From the NCBI RefSeq assembly GCF_013214175.1, contig NZ_JABSPA010000002.1:1116001-1180000 (forward strand): a stretch of 64,000 nt of DNA. Direction: 5' to 3'. The translations under genes and the position numbers were made by a program. This DNA comes from Colwellia sp. GTDB taxonomy: Bacteria; Pseudomonadota; Gammaproteobacteria; Enterobacterales; Alteromonadaceae. Under the pieces are notes generated by a model. That model was not told where the DNA came from, ran no database searches, and saw only the letters and a list, made by a program, of their open reading frames with translations. The number at the start of each line of letters is the position of its first letter. Positions within the stretch are counted from its first letter, which is position 1. Positions 8,918-16,872 of this stretch are shown one piece after another.

Positions 8918-10003
8918 TTAATTGCTAAGCAAAGTAAGTAGTTTTTGTGTAGAGGCGGCTAAGCCGACACTTAATTCTTGGTGTAAATCATACCACTTTT
9001 GCTTATTAGGTTCGTTTATTTCTGCTACATCAAGTTGCTGGCAGTCTACTACCACAGGGGTAATATCTAAATGAAAGTGACTAAAAGTATGCCTAAATTC
9101 TGTTAGGGTTTGTGATGAAAGTGCTTTAAGTGACAAACTAGCCATTAAGTCATCAATTTCAGTTAGCTCATCAACTTCATGAAAACACCATAAACCACCC
9201 CAAATACCTACCGGTGGACGCTTTTCCATTAAAACCTTATCACAGCGTTCGTTTTGTATTCTAGGAATGACCATAATGGTGCTCTTCTCAGGAATTTTTT
9301 TCTTAGGTTTTTTCTGAGGAAAGTTCATTTGTTGATCGCCAGCCTTAGCCAAGCAGCTTTGTTCAACAGGGCAAAGATCACAACTGGGTTTGCTGCGTGA
9401 ACATACGGTTGCGCCAAGATCCATCATTGCTTGGTTAAAGCTGTCTGTTTCTATGGCGGGGGTTAATCGTTCGCTTAAGTGCCACAAGGCTTTGTCGAAT
9501 TTACTTAAACCGTTGTAGCCTTCCACTAAATAGCTTCGAGCAAGTACTCGCTTAACATTACCGTCTAAAATAGGGTGATGTTGCTTTAGGGATAAACTTA
9601 AAATGGCGCCAGCGGTTGAGCGGCCAATACCAGGTAAAGCGATAACTTGCTCAATTTCTATAGGAAACTGTCCAGCAAAGTCACTAACCATTATTTTGGC
9701 GGCTTTATGTAAATTACGCGCTCTAGCGTAATAGCCTAAGCCGGTCCAATGATGTAAAACTACATCGTCATCGGCATTAGCTAGGTCAGTGATGGTCGGA
9801 AAACTTGCCATAAAACGTTGATAGTATGGGATAACTGTTGCAACTTGGGTTTGTTGTAACATGATCTCAGAAATCCATACGCGATATGGGGTTTTATCTT
9901 GCTGCCAAGGGAAGTGCTTTCTACCCTGTTGGTGATACCAGCTAACGACTTGCTGGCCAAATTTTTCAGCCGATTTGGCTGATATTGCTATAGGATTATT
10001 CAT
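8918..10003 (-). CDS. mutY: A/G-specific adenine DNA glycosylase MutY
   Basis: 361 residues from ATG at 10003; the frame is open 12 codons further upstream from a TTG, but [10 protein letters not shown] is the family-like start. It removes adenine mispaired with 8-oxoguanine. Visible are the catalytic glutamate motif [10 protein letters not shown], the helix-hairpin-helix [23 protein letters not shown] with the catalytic Asp, the 4Fe-4S cysteines of the pattern C-x6-C-x2-C-x5-C ([17 protein letters not shown]), and a C-terminal NUDIX-like domain with [12 protein letters not shown] and FSHFHLDI for 8-oxoG recognition. It is the upstream partner of yggX. Confidence 0.95.
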   Translation of the reverse strand: MNNPIAISAKSAEKFGQQVVSWYHQQGRKHFPWQQDKTPYRVWISEIMLQQTQVATVIPYYQRFMASFPTITDLANADDDVVLHHWTGLGYYARARNLHKAAKIMVSDFAGQFPIEIEQVIALPGIGRSTAGAILSLSLKQHHPILDGNVKRVLARSYLVEGYNGLSKFDKALWHLSERLTPAIETDSFNQAMMDLGATVCSRSKPSCDLCPVEQSCLAKAGDQQMNFPQKKPKKKIPEKSTIMVIPRIQNERCDKVLMEKRPPVGIWGGLWCFHEVDELTEIDDLMASLSLKALSSQTLTEFRHTFSHFHLDITPVVVDCQQLDVAEINEPNKQKWYDLHQELSVGLAASTQKLLTLLSN

Positions 10004-10141
10004 AGCGCGCAGTGTAACTAAATAACGTGTTGAGCTCAAATAGGCAAATTAGCATCTTAATGTTAACGGGTATATAATGTCGCCTTTAAAATTCGCTCTG
10101 CTAACATCTAGCACAGCGCTAGGCAAAAATAAGGCTTTATA

Positions 10142-10480
10142 ATGAAAGTAACTGCAAAAAATCGTAGTCGTCGCATCCGTAAAAAAATGCGTGTTGATGA
10201 ATTTCAAGAATTAGGCTTTGATGTTGCTTGGAAATTAAAAGATGGCATAAGTGGTGATGAGCTTGATGCTTTTATCGACAAGTTTTTTGCTGAGTCTATC
10301 CAGCCAAATGGCTTAGGTTTTGGCGGTGAAGGTGATACTTTATGGCACGGCCTTATTTGTACCCAGAAACTAGGCTCTTGTACTGAAGAACATCGCTCAG
10401 CAGTTGAGAAGTGGTTAACTGATAATGGTGCCACTTCAGTAGCAGTTAGCGACTTGTACGATGTTTGGTGGGCTGAATAG
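10142..10480 (+). CDS. yggL: YggL-family (DUF469) ribosome-associated protein
   Basis: 112 residues with a basic N-terminus (NRSRRIRKKMRVDEFQELGF) and the family core GLGFGGEGDTLWHGLICTQKLGSCTEEHR, then a conserved DLYDVWW end. Members bind the 50S subunit and influence assembly. It is divergent from mutY and lies before trmB, a conserved neighbourhood in gammaproteobacteria. The start follows a short AT-rich leader without a strong Shine-Dalgarno. Confidence 0.9.
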   Translation: MKVTAKNRSRRIRKKMRVDEFQELGFDVAWKLKDGISGDELDAFIDKFFAESIQPNGLGFGGEGDTLWHGLICTQKLGSCTEEHRSAVEKWLTDNGATSVAVSDLYDVWWAE

Positions 10481-10491
10481 TTTTATTCGTC

Positions 10492-10597
10492 ATAAATGGC
10501 TTTTATTCGGCATTGTCGGCGTTATTCATTACCATTACTTATGTCCCATAAGCGCAGGCACTGAATAATTTGACGGCTTTGTCTAAAAGCCATTTAT
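10492..10597. repeat. Nested inverted-repeat element between yggL and trmB
   Basis: A perfect 14-bp inverted repeat (ATAAATGGCTTTTA at 10492-10505, complement at 10584-10597) encloses TTATTCA/TGAATAA (10522-10528, 10562-10568) and a central CTTATG-TCC-CATAAG hairpin (10538-10552). The nesting predicts one long imperfect hairpin of about 106 nt. It could be a repetitive palindromic element or a structured RNA between the two genes. Confidence 0.45.
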
Positions 10598-10686
10598 TTA
10601 GAATAACAAATTCGAAGCACTAATTATGAAGCATTATCTATTATGCTTGCTGAAAATAAATTATTGAAAATTAGTAAAGACTTAAT

Positions 10687-11412
10687 ATGACTGAAAAAAC
10701 ACATAAAACTATAGAGCAAGCCGAGCAAGAAGGTAAGTACATTCGTAAAGTTCGCAGTTTTGTTAAACGCGAAGGTCGCTTAACAAAAAATCAAGAGCGT
10801 GCGATTAATGATCATTGGCAAGAGATGGGCTTAAACCATAGTGATGGTGTTATTGATAGCCAAGTATTATTTGCTAATGACAATCCTGTGGTTTTAGAGA
10901 TTGGCTTTGGCATGGGTAAGTCTTTAGTTGAAATGGCTGAAGCGTCACCGGAGTTAAACTTTATTGGTATTGAAGTGCATAAACCAGGTGTTGGCGCTTG
11001 TATTTCATCGGCAATTGACGCGGGTGTAAAGAATTTAAAAGTTTATGAACATGATGCGATTGAGATTTTAGCTGATTGTATTCCGGACGGTATGTTAACA
11101 ACGGTACAATTATTCTTTCCTGATCCATGGCATAAGAAAAAGCACCATAAGCGTCGTATAGTTTCTACTGTATTTGTTGAAACTATCAGACAAAAATTGA
11201 AAGTTGATGGTGTCTTTCATATGGCGACGGATTGGGAAAATTATGCTGAATGCATGTTAGAAGATATGCAAAGTGCTCAAGGTTATAATAACGTGTCAGA
11301 AACTAATGATTATGTTCCACGTCCTGATTCTCGCCCGTTAACTAAGTTTGAAAACCGTGGTCAACGACTTGGACATGGTGTTTGGGATTTACAATTTGCA
11401 AAAAAGGCTTAA
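10687..11412 (+). CDS. trmB: tRNA (guanine-N7)-methyltransferase TrmB
   Basis: 241 residues. It makes m7G46 in tRNA with S-adenosylmethionine. Motifs are [16 protein letters not shown] (SAM binding), [16 protein letters not shown], the signature [18 protein letters not shown], and a C-terminal [22 protein letters not shown] substrate segment. Length matches the family. It sits downstream of yggL, separated by the palindromic element. Confidence 0.96.
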   Translation: MTEKTHKTIEQAEQEGKYIRKVRSFVKREGRLTKNQERAINDHWQEMGLNHSDGVIDSQVLFANDNPVVLEIGFGMGKSLVEMAEASPELNFIGIEVHKPGVGACISSAIDAGVKNLKVYEHDAIEILADCIPDGMLTTVQLFFPDPWHKKKHHKRRIVSTVFVETIRQKLKVDGVFHMATDWENYAECMLEDMQSAQGYNNVSETNDYVPRPDSRPLTKFENRGQRLGHGVWDLQFAKKA

Positions 11413-11435
11413 TTTTATCATTAAACCTTGTCGAT

Positions 11436-11813
11436 TTAGCTTGAACTAATGCAAGGGTCGCTTTGACTCGGTAAAGGTAAACATTGGCGTTCAATGAAAA
11501 ATAAATGTTGAGCGTTACGCATATTCCCACTTTCTATTAACCATTGTTGGTCAATAATTTCACGCTGTAAGGCCGCATGCAATATGCGGCTTTTATATTG
11601 GGTCCAATAAAGTAATGTTGCTGCTTGATGGCAGTCATTATTAGGAAGCTGCTCACTGCGCGTAAGTGTTAATTCTTCAATAATATGAGCTATCACTTGC
11701 TCTTTTAACTCACTATTAATATGTTGCTTAAAGCGTGTGAATTTTTTTGCTTTAACTAATTGCCATGACAACCAAACCAAAGACAGTAACGCCAGTGTGG
11801 CGATAATTTCCAT
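11436..11813 (-). CDS. Hypothetical protein with N-terminal membrane anchor
   Basis: 125 residues. One hydrophobic segment (about 3-20, IIATLALLSLVWLSWQLV) is followed by a basic and then acidic helical cytosolic part. No catalytic motif or known family was recognised. It is convergent with trmB (23 bp apart) and divergent from the protease gene. The clean start upstream of an intergenic promoter region supports a real gene. Confidence 0.62.
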   Translation of the reverse strand: MEIIATLALLSLVWLSWQLVKAKKFTRFKQHINSELKEQVIAHIIEELTLTRSEQLPNNDCHQAATLLYWTQYKSRILHAALQREIIDQQWLIESGNMRNAQHLFFIERQCLPLPSQSDPCISSS

Positions 11814-11953
11814 GTACTTTTCCTCATAAAATAACCTCGGCTATCATATCATCTATGCCAAGTTAATTACCTAGCCAAGTGCATAAAAAGAATGATAAAA
11901 AGATTACAGTTAGTTACACTGTTATTAATTTAATAACATACGGATTTTTATCA

Positions 11954-13003
11954 ATGAGTAGAGTTTTTCTAATTCTTAGTGTTTTCTTCTTAAGTGGCTG
12001 TGCAACATCATCACAAGCATATCAAGTAAAAGAGAACTCAATTCAAACTTTATATAAAAAAGTTAACCCTTCAGTAGTTGAATTACATGTAAAGTCATTA
12101 GCAGATCCAAAAGCTGGGCAGGTTACCTATAAAGAACATACTATGGGTTCATTGGGCTCAGGTGCCTTAGTGAGTAGTGAAGGTCGTATTTTAACTGCAG
12201 CCCACGTTGTTGATAAAGCAACGGAAATTGAGGTTGTATTTGCTGATGGTACTAAAACTACCGGTCATGTTGTTTGGGTTGAACCGCTAATTGATTTAGC
12301 CATGATTCAAGCCGGTAAAGTTCCTAGTACAGCAAAGCCGCTAAAATTAGCTAAAGCTAACGACTATCAAATAGGTGAGCAAGTTATCGTTATTGGCGCT
12401 CCTTTTGGTGTTAGCCATAGTTTATCTGTTGGTTATTTAAGTGGTATTCGTGATGGTAATGCCATACCTGGTAGAAAGTTAGTGCCACGTTTATTGCAAA
12501 CAGATGCCTCAATTAACCAAGGTAACTCAGGCGGCCCAATGTTTAATCTAAATGGTGAAATTATTGGTATTGTTAGCCATATTTTATCACGCAGTGGCGG
12601 CAGCAATGGTTTAGGTTTTGTTATTTCGGTAGATACTATTCAACATATTATTGATAGCGACCCAGGTACCTTTTCTGGCTTTATTCCTATGTTGCTTAAT
12701 AAAGAGCAATCTTATGCCATTAACAATTCAGCTGGCCATGGCATGTTAATACAACATGTTATTCCGGGTACTTTAGCGGATAAATTGGGTTTTAAAGGTG
12801 GTAACCTGAGTGTGGTTATGGGTCGCAGTCCAATTTTATTGGGTGGTGATATACTGCTTGAGGTTGGCGGTCGTGCGATAACTGACTTGGCCTCGGCGGT
12901 GCAAATTAAGAAACATCTTGCTAGTTATGAAAAGGGCGATAGAGTAACCTTTAAATATCTGCGTAATGGCCAAAAGAAAGAAACTTATTGGATTGTTGAA
13001 TAG
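11954..13003 (+). CDS. DegP/HtrA-like trypsin-family lipoprotein protease with one PDZ domain
   Basis: 349 residues from ATG 11954, chosen because it gives a clean lipoprotein signal (VFFLSGC, Cys16); the frame is open 25 codons further upstream from a GTG. The S1 protease domain carries His84 (LTAAHVVD), Asp114 (IDLAMI) and Ser192 (NQGNSGGPM), so the triad is complete. A PDZ-like domain follows (about 240-345, GGDILLEVGGRAITDL). It is expected to be membrane-anchored in the periplasm and to act in protein quality control. Only one PDZ is present, as in DegS, but DegS is not a lipoprotein and lies elsewhere in relatives. Confidence 0.85.
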   Translation: MSRVFLILSVFFLSGCATSSQAYQVKENSIQTLYKKVNPSVVELHVKSLADPKAGQVTYKEHTMGSLGSGALVSSEGRILTAAHVVDKATEIEVVFADGTKTTGHVVWVEPLIDLAMIQAGKVPSTAKPLKLAKANDYQIGEQVIVIGAPFGVSHSLSVGYLSGIRDGNAIPGRKLVPRLLQTDASINQGNSGGPMFNLNGEIIGIVSHILSRSGGSNGLGFVISVDTIQHIIDSDPGTFSGFIPMLLNKEQSYAINNSAGHGMLIQHVIPGTLADKLGFKGGNLSVVMGRSPILLGGDILLEVGGRAITDLASAVQIKKHLASYEKGDRVTFKYLRNGQKKETYWIVE

Positions 13004-13044
13004 TTATTAGCGAATTATGATATTTTATTAAAAATAACTAAAAT

Positions 13045-13075
13045 AAAGCGGCAGATAATTTATCTGCCGCTTTTT
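13045..13075 (+). terminator. Rho-independent terminator after the HtrA-like gene
   Basis: A perfect 14-bp stem AAAGCGGCAGATAA/TTATCTGCCGCTTT is followed by T residues, 42 bp after the protease stop codon. Confidence 0.85.
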
Positions 13076-13163
13076 AGCATTATTGAACGGTAAAATACAT
13101 TTTTTAATGGTGTTCTATTAATGACTCTCTATAATGGTCGCTAATATTGTTCGGAAGCATTTT

Positions 13164-13832
13164 ATGAATATAGTATATAAGACAAGAACACAGCTAGTAG
13201 TTGAAACTCTTAGAGAGAAAATCCTTAGCGGTGAATTTAAGGCGGGTGAGTCACTTCGTCAAGCTGCGTTAGCGACCGAATTAAACGTCAGTCGTATCCC
13301 GATAAGAGAAGCTTTACTGCAACTTGAAGGTGAAGGCCTAGTTGTCTTCGAACCACATAAAGGCGCGACAGTAACAGAACTTAATGCTAAGCATGCGGAT
13401 GAGCTTTTTGAGTTGCGAGCAATGCTTGAAGGGCATTTGTTAGCGGCATCATTACCACTATTAACCAGTGAGAAATTAGCTGAAGCTGGTGATATCTTAG
13501 CGCAATTAGACAAAGCACTTGGCAAAGAAAATGCTGCTAATACCTGGAGTGCGCTTAATTCACGTTATCACAACTGCTTATATTCAGCGGCTAACCGTCC
13601 GCAAACACAAGATCTAGTTAATACCCTGAATAAAAATGCTGATAGATACATTCGTATGCATTTATTATGGGCTGGTGGTATTTCTAAAGCGGGCCCAGAG
13701 CACAATCAATTACTCGCCTTTTGTAAAACAGGTGATATAGATAAAGCTGTAGCCGTATTAAAACACCATATTTTAAGTTCTAGAGATGAAATTGTAGCCT
13801 TTTTAGAGCAACGCGAAGCAGCAGGTAGCTAA
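13164..13832 (+). CDS. GntR-family (FadR/FCD subfamily) transcriptional regulator
   Basis: 222 residues from ATG 13164 (GGAAGC upstream; ten further upstream codons are open). The N-terminal winged helix shows LREKILSGEFKAGESLRQAALATELNVSRIPIREALLQLEGEGLV, the classic GntR signature. The all-helical FCD ligand domain follows (LFELRAMLEGHLL, residues about 75-215), with metal/ligand-type histidines in SRYHNCLY and VLKHHIL. Such regulators sense small carboxylates. The effector and target genes are not evident; the neighbouring SulP transporter is one possible target. Confidence 0.9.
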   Translation: MNIVYKTRTQLVVETLREKILSGEFKAGESLRQAALATELNVSRIPIREALLQLEGEGLVVFEPHKGATVTELNAKHADELFELRAMLEGHLLAASLPLLTSEKLAEAGDILAQLDKALGKENAANTWSALNSRYHNCLYSAANRPQTQDLVNTLNKNADRYIRMHLLWAGGISKAGPEHNQLLAFCKTGDIDKAVAVLKHHILSSRDEIVAFLEQREAAGS

Positions 13833-13866
13833 TTTAGCGCTACCTTGCAAAATTGATTTGCTTGCT

Positions 13867-13906
13867 TATACCCATGAAACTCGTATATTAAAGTGTCATG
13901 GGTATA
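13867..13906. repeat. Short palindromic element
   Basis: TATACCCATGAAACT (13867-13881) is followed after 10 nt by its complement with one mismatch (13892-13906). No T-run follows, so it is not a standard terminator. It may be a small repetitive palindrome or an operator downstream of the GntR gene. Confidence 0.4.
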
Positions 13907-14101
13907 TGTCCTAAAAGTAAGCCAATATTGACTTTTCCCCTCTAAATCTATAGTATTCCCGCGCCTTAAAATCACAGAAAACTTGCTTGTTTTTGTCTAT
14001 GCTTAATCTTTATTAGACAGATAAAACCTGCTCGCCAATTCGAATTCGCAATGTTATTCACCTGAGGTGTTAGCTATTGCGCTAAACCCAATGAGATAAT
14101 A

Positions 14102-15673
14102 ATGTTTGAATTACACGCCAGTAAAGTGTCCAACCTGAAAAATGATGTGCTATCGGGCCTAACCGTTGCTTTAGCATTAGTCCCTGAAGCGATAGCTTTT
14201 GCCTTTGTTGCCGGTGTTGGCCCATTAGTTGGTTTATATGCCGCCTTTATGGTTGGTTTAATTACCGCAGTGTTTGGTGGGCGTCCAGGAATGATCTCTG
14301 GTGCTACAGGCGCTATGGCAGTAGTTATGGTTGCTCTTGTGTCAACAGGTAATGCGATGGGAAAGGCCATGGATGTACCGGTTGATAATATGGGACTGCA
14401 ATATCTATTTGCAACGGTTGTACTCACTGGGATACTGCAAATGCTGGCTGGTATATTTAAGTTAGGTAAGTTTATTCGCCTAGTGCCACACCCGGTAATG
14501 CTTGGTTTTGTAAATGGTTTGGCTATTGTTATTTTCTTAGCACAACTTGGCCAATTTAAAGTAACCAATGCTGCTGGTGAGCTTGAGTGGATGCAGGGTT
14601 CTCCGCTGTACTCCATGGCCGGTTTAATTATTTTAACCATGGCAATTATACACTTCTTCCCTAAAGTAACTAAAGCTGTGCCTTCAACCTTAGTGGCTAT
14701 TGTCGGCGTTTCTTTCTTAGTGTTTGGCCTTGGTCTCGATACTAAGCTCGTTGGTGATGTTGCCTCTATTGCGGGTGGTTTACCTACCTTTGGCATTCCC
14801 GATGTGCCATTTTCACTTGAAACCTTAAAATTCATTTTTCCTTTTGCCTTAGTACTTGCGGCAATCGGCTTAATTGAATCGTTATTAACACTGACCTTAA
14901 TTGATGAATTAACCGGTACACGTGGTCGCAGCAATAAAGAGTGTATTGCTCAAGGCGCGGCAAATACGGCTACTGGCTTCTTCGGCGGTATGGGTGGTTG
15001 TGCCATGATAGGGCAGTCGATGATTAATGTTAACTCTGGTGGTCGTGGTCGTGCATCAGGTATTACCGCAGCGTTAGCACTGTTAGGCTTTATCTTATTT
15101 GCCTCAGGTTTAATTGAGCAAATTCCATTGGCGGCACTTGTTGGCGTCATGTTCATTGTTGTTATCGGTACTTTTGAATGGTCAAGTCTACGTATATTAG
15201 GCAAGGTGCCTAAAGCCGATGCTTTCGTTATCATCTTAGTTTCTGGCGTAACAGTTTATTCAGACCTAGCGGTAGCCGTTATAGTGGGTGTTATTGTTTC
15301 GGCGCTAGTATTTGCTTGGGAACATGCCAAACATATCGCAGTTACTCGTAGTGTCGATGAAAGTGGCTCAACGGTATATGAAGTCAATGGTCCAATATTT
15401 TTTGGTTCTATTGCTAATTTCCTTGAGCAATTTAGCCCAGAAAAAGACAGTGCTGATGTGATTGTTGAGTTTAAAAATGCGCGTGTTGTTGATCACTCGG
15501 CAATAGAGGCTATTGATACTTTAGCTGAACGTTATATGTCACGTGGTAAAACCATGCATTTAAAACACTTAAATAAAGAGTGTAAACAATTGCTAGAGAA
15601 AGCGGATAAGTTGGTTGAGCTTAACTTAATTGAAGACCCTGAATATCATATTGCTAGTGATAAACTAGCCTAA
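14102..15673 (+). CDS. SulP/SLC26-family anion permease with C-terminal STAS domain
   Basis: 523 residues with about 12-14 membrane segments (residues about 12-410). The opening NDVLSGLTVALALVPEAIAFAFVAG is the SulP signature, and GATGAMAVV and ANTATGFFGGMGGCAMIGQSMIN are conserved transport-core stretches. A cytosolic STAS domain (about 425-515) carries VYEVNGPIFFGSIANF and VVDHSAIEAIDTLAERY. Family members carry sulfate, bicarbonate or dicarboxylates; the substrate cannot be chosen here. It is probably a single-gene transcript ended by the hairpin at 15725. Confidence 0.93.
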   Translation: MFELHASKVSNLKNDVLSGLTVALALVPEAIAFAFVAGVGPLVGLYAAFMVGLITAVFGGRPGMISGATGAMAVVMVALVSTGNAMGKAMDVPVDNMGLQYLFATVVLTGILQMLAGIFKLGKFIRLVPHPVMLGFVNGLAIVIFLAQLGQFKVTNAAGELEWMQGSPLYSMAGLIILTMAIIHFFPKVTKAVPSTLVAIVGVSFLVFGLGLDTKLVGDVASIAGGLPTFGIPDVPFSLETLKFIFPFALVLAAIGLIESLLTLTLIDELTGTRGRSNKECIAQGAANTATGFFGGMGGCAMIGQSMINVNSGGRGRASGITAALALLGFILFASGLIEQIPLAALVGVMFIVVIGTFEWSSLRILGKVPKADAFVIILVSGVTVYSDLAVAVIVGVIVSALVFAWEHAKHIAVTRSVDESGSTVYEVNGPIFFGSIANFLEQFSPEKDSADVIVEFKNARVVDHSAIEAIDTLAERYMSRGKTMHLKHLNKECKQLLEKADKLVELNLIEDPEYHIASDKLA

Positions 15674-15724
15674 GCTGGTTTACTGTTAATAGCGCTAATT
15701 TCGCTATTAATGCTTGCTGTTATA

Positions 15725-15770
15725 AAAATGCGTTGATAAGTTATACTTAACTTATCGCGCATTTTTTTTA
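15725..15770 (+). terminator. Rho-independent terminator after the SulP gene
   Basis: An extended stem AATGCG..GATAAGTT / AACTTATC..CGCATT ends in eight T residues. Confidence 0.8.
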
Positions 15771-15807
15771 TTTGTTTTTCTACTTTTTGTTTAGTAAGTG
15801 AGGTTAA

Positions 15808-16128
15808 GTGCAATTAGAGTTCTTTGACGTTCCTAGCCCCTGTGTCAGCATTTGTGAGTCTGATGAGAAAGGCCTTTGCCGAGGTTGCATGCGCTCGCGT
15901 GATGAACGACAAGAATGGATTAACTTTACAAACGATGAGAAACAGAAAGTAATTAAACGTTGTCTGCAACGCAAAAAACGTAAATTGAATCAGTTAAAGG
16001 CAAAACCCGTGGAACAAGTTGTTGAGCTTTTACTTGAAGAAGACCGACAACCCTCTTTGCTTGACCCGCCAAGTAATACTCAGTCATCACCAAATACCGA
16101 CTTAGACTTTAGTGAGTTTGAACTGTAA
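15808..16128 (+). CDS. DUF1289 family protein
   Basis: 106 residues from a GTG start with a GTGAGG ribosome binding site. The N-terminal DUF1289 domain has SPCVSICESDEKGLCRGCMRS, four cysteines in a C-x3-C-x7-C-x2-C array, then a WINFTNDEKQKVIKRC block with a fifth Cys. The cysteines suggest metal or Fe-S binding; the biochemical role of the family is not established. The C-terminal third is polar and variable. A possible small gene overlaps its 3' end. Confidence 0.85.
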   Translation: MQLEFFDVPSPCVSICESDEKGLCRGCMRSRDERQEWINFTNDEKQKVIKRCLQRKKRKLNQLKAKPVEQVVELLLEEDRQPSLLDPPSNTQSSPNTDLDFSEFEL

Positions 16129-16291
16129 TGTTATTAATTACATTGAAAATAAAGGCCTAACACTACAGGGCAGTGATCTGGAAGCTTTTGCTAATGATTA
16201 TCAACAGACACTGACAGCAAATGAGTGGTCCACTTATTGGCACGGTATGTTTATCCTCAAAGAAATAACGCCGGTAACTTATCAGCAATAA
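16112..16291 (+). CDS. Possible small protein overlapping the DUF1289 gene end
   Basis: A 59-codon frame from GTG 16112 (or TTG 16118) reads through NVINYIENKGLTLQGSDLEA, then NDYQQTLTANEWSTYWHGMF, and ends TPVTYQQ. The amino-acid composition looks like a real soluble helical protein. It overlaps DUF1289 by 17 bp in another frame, which would fit translational coupling. No ATG start is available and no family is recognised. Confidence 0.4.
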   Translation: MSLNCNVINYIENKGLTLQGSDLEAFANDYQQTLTANEWSTYWHGMFILKEITPVTYQQ

Positions 16292-16478
16292 ACCCCATAG
16301 CTTAACTAATGCCTGTGTCTAGTTAAGTATAGGTGAGTGTTAGTTAGGTGCTAGTTGACAAAGGGTGTTAAAACACGAGGATTAGTAAGCTTTAGGATAA
16401 TAATTGCACACTTAATACACGGTTAAGTATGAATAAAGTACTAAATGAAACTTTAAGCTGATTTTTATTATAAAACGG

Positions 16479-16507
16479 TTGCTACTGATAATTTTTAACT
16501 ATATTAT
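16479..16507 (+). promoter_or_regulatory. Promoter of tRNA-Phe copy 2
   Basis: TTGCTA (16479-16484) and TATTAT (16502-16507) are 17 nt apart, and a GC-rich discriminator (ACGCGCTC) follows. The tRNA begins 36 bp downstream. Confidence 0.55.
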
Positions 16508-16542
16508 ACGCGCTCTTTAGAGAGTGTCACTCTTCAAAGAAT

Positions 16543-16618
16543 GCCCCGATAGCTCAGTTGGTAGAGCAGAGGATTGAAAATCCTCGTGTCCCTGGTTCAA
16601 ATCCGGGTCGGGGCACCA
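16543..16618 (+). tRNA. tRNA-Phe (anticodon GAA), copy 2
   Basis: 76-nt cloverleaf with encoded CCA, identical base for base to the minus-strand gene at 8275-8350. It is a single-gene unit with its own promoter and terminator. Confidence 0.96.
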
Positions 16619-16642
16619 TATAACTTCTCTATGAAGTAACGA

Positions 16643-16687
16643 AGCCTCAGCATTACTAATTATAAATAGTAATGCTGAGGCTTTTTT
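16643..16687 (+). terminator. Rho-independent terminator of tRNA-Phe copy 2
   Basis: A perfect 16-bp stem (AGCCTCAGCATTACTA and complement) with an 8-nt AT loop is followed by a T-run. Confidence 0.9.
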
Positions 16688-16782
16688 CGTTTCTGCAGCT
16701 TAAACTTTATAAGTCCCTAATAAAATCTGGGCAAAGCGCCAAGGGAACATTAATAGCCAGTCCCCAATCCAATAGCCTAAGA

Positions 16783-16827
16783 TAAAAAAAGCAGCTAGCT
16801 GAGTATGTTAACTCAATTGCTGCTTTA
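16783..16827 (-). terminator. Probable terminator of mutS
   Basis: On the minus strand AAAGCAGC and GCTGCTTT arms with an inner ACTC/GAGT pairing are followed by seven T residues, about 45 bp after the mutS stop codon. Confidence 0.65.
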
Positions 16828-16872
16828 GTTATTTGTTAGTTAATAGTTAACGTTGCTCTTAATGTAGTTCCT

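Noticed and set aside
14074..14934. Long minus-strand frame of 286 codons opposite the SulP gene
   Set aside because: It is a shadow of the permease coding sequence: Pro/Thr/Ser-rich composition, no family, and the plus-strand gene is certain.
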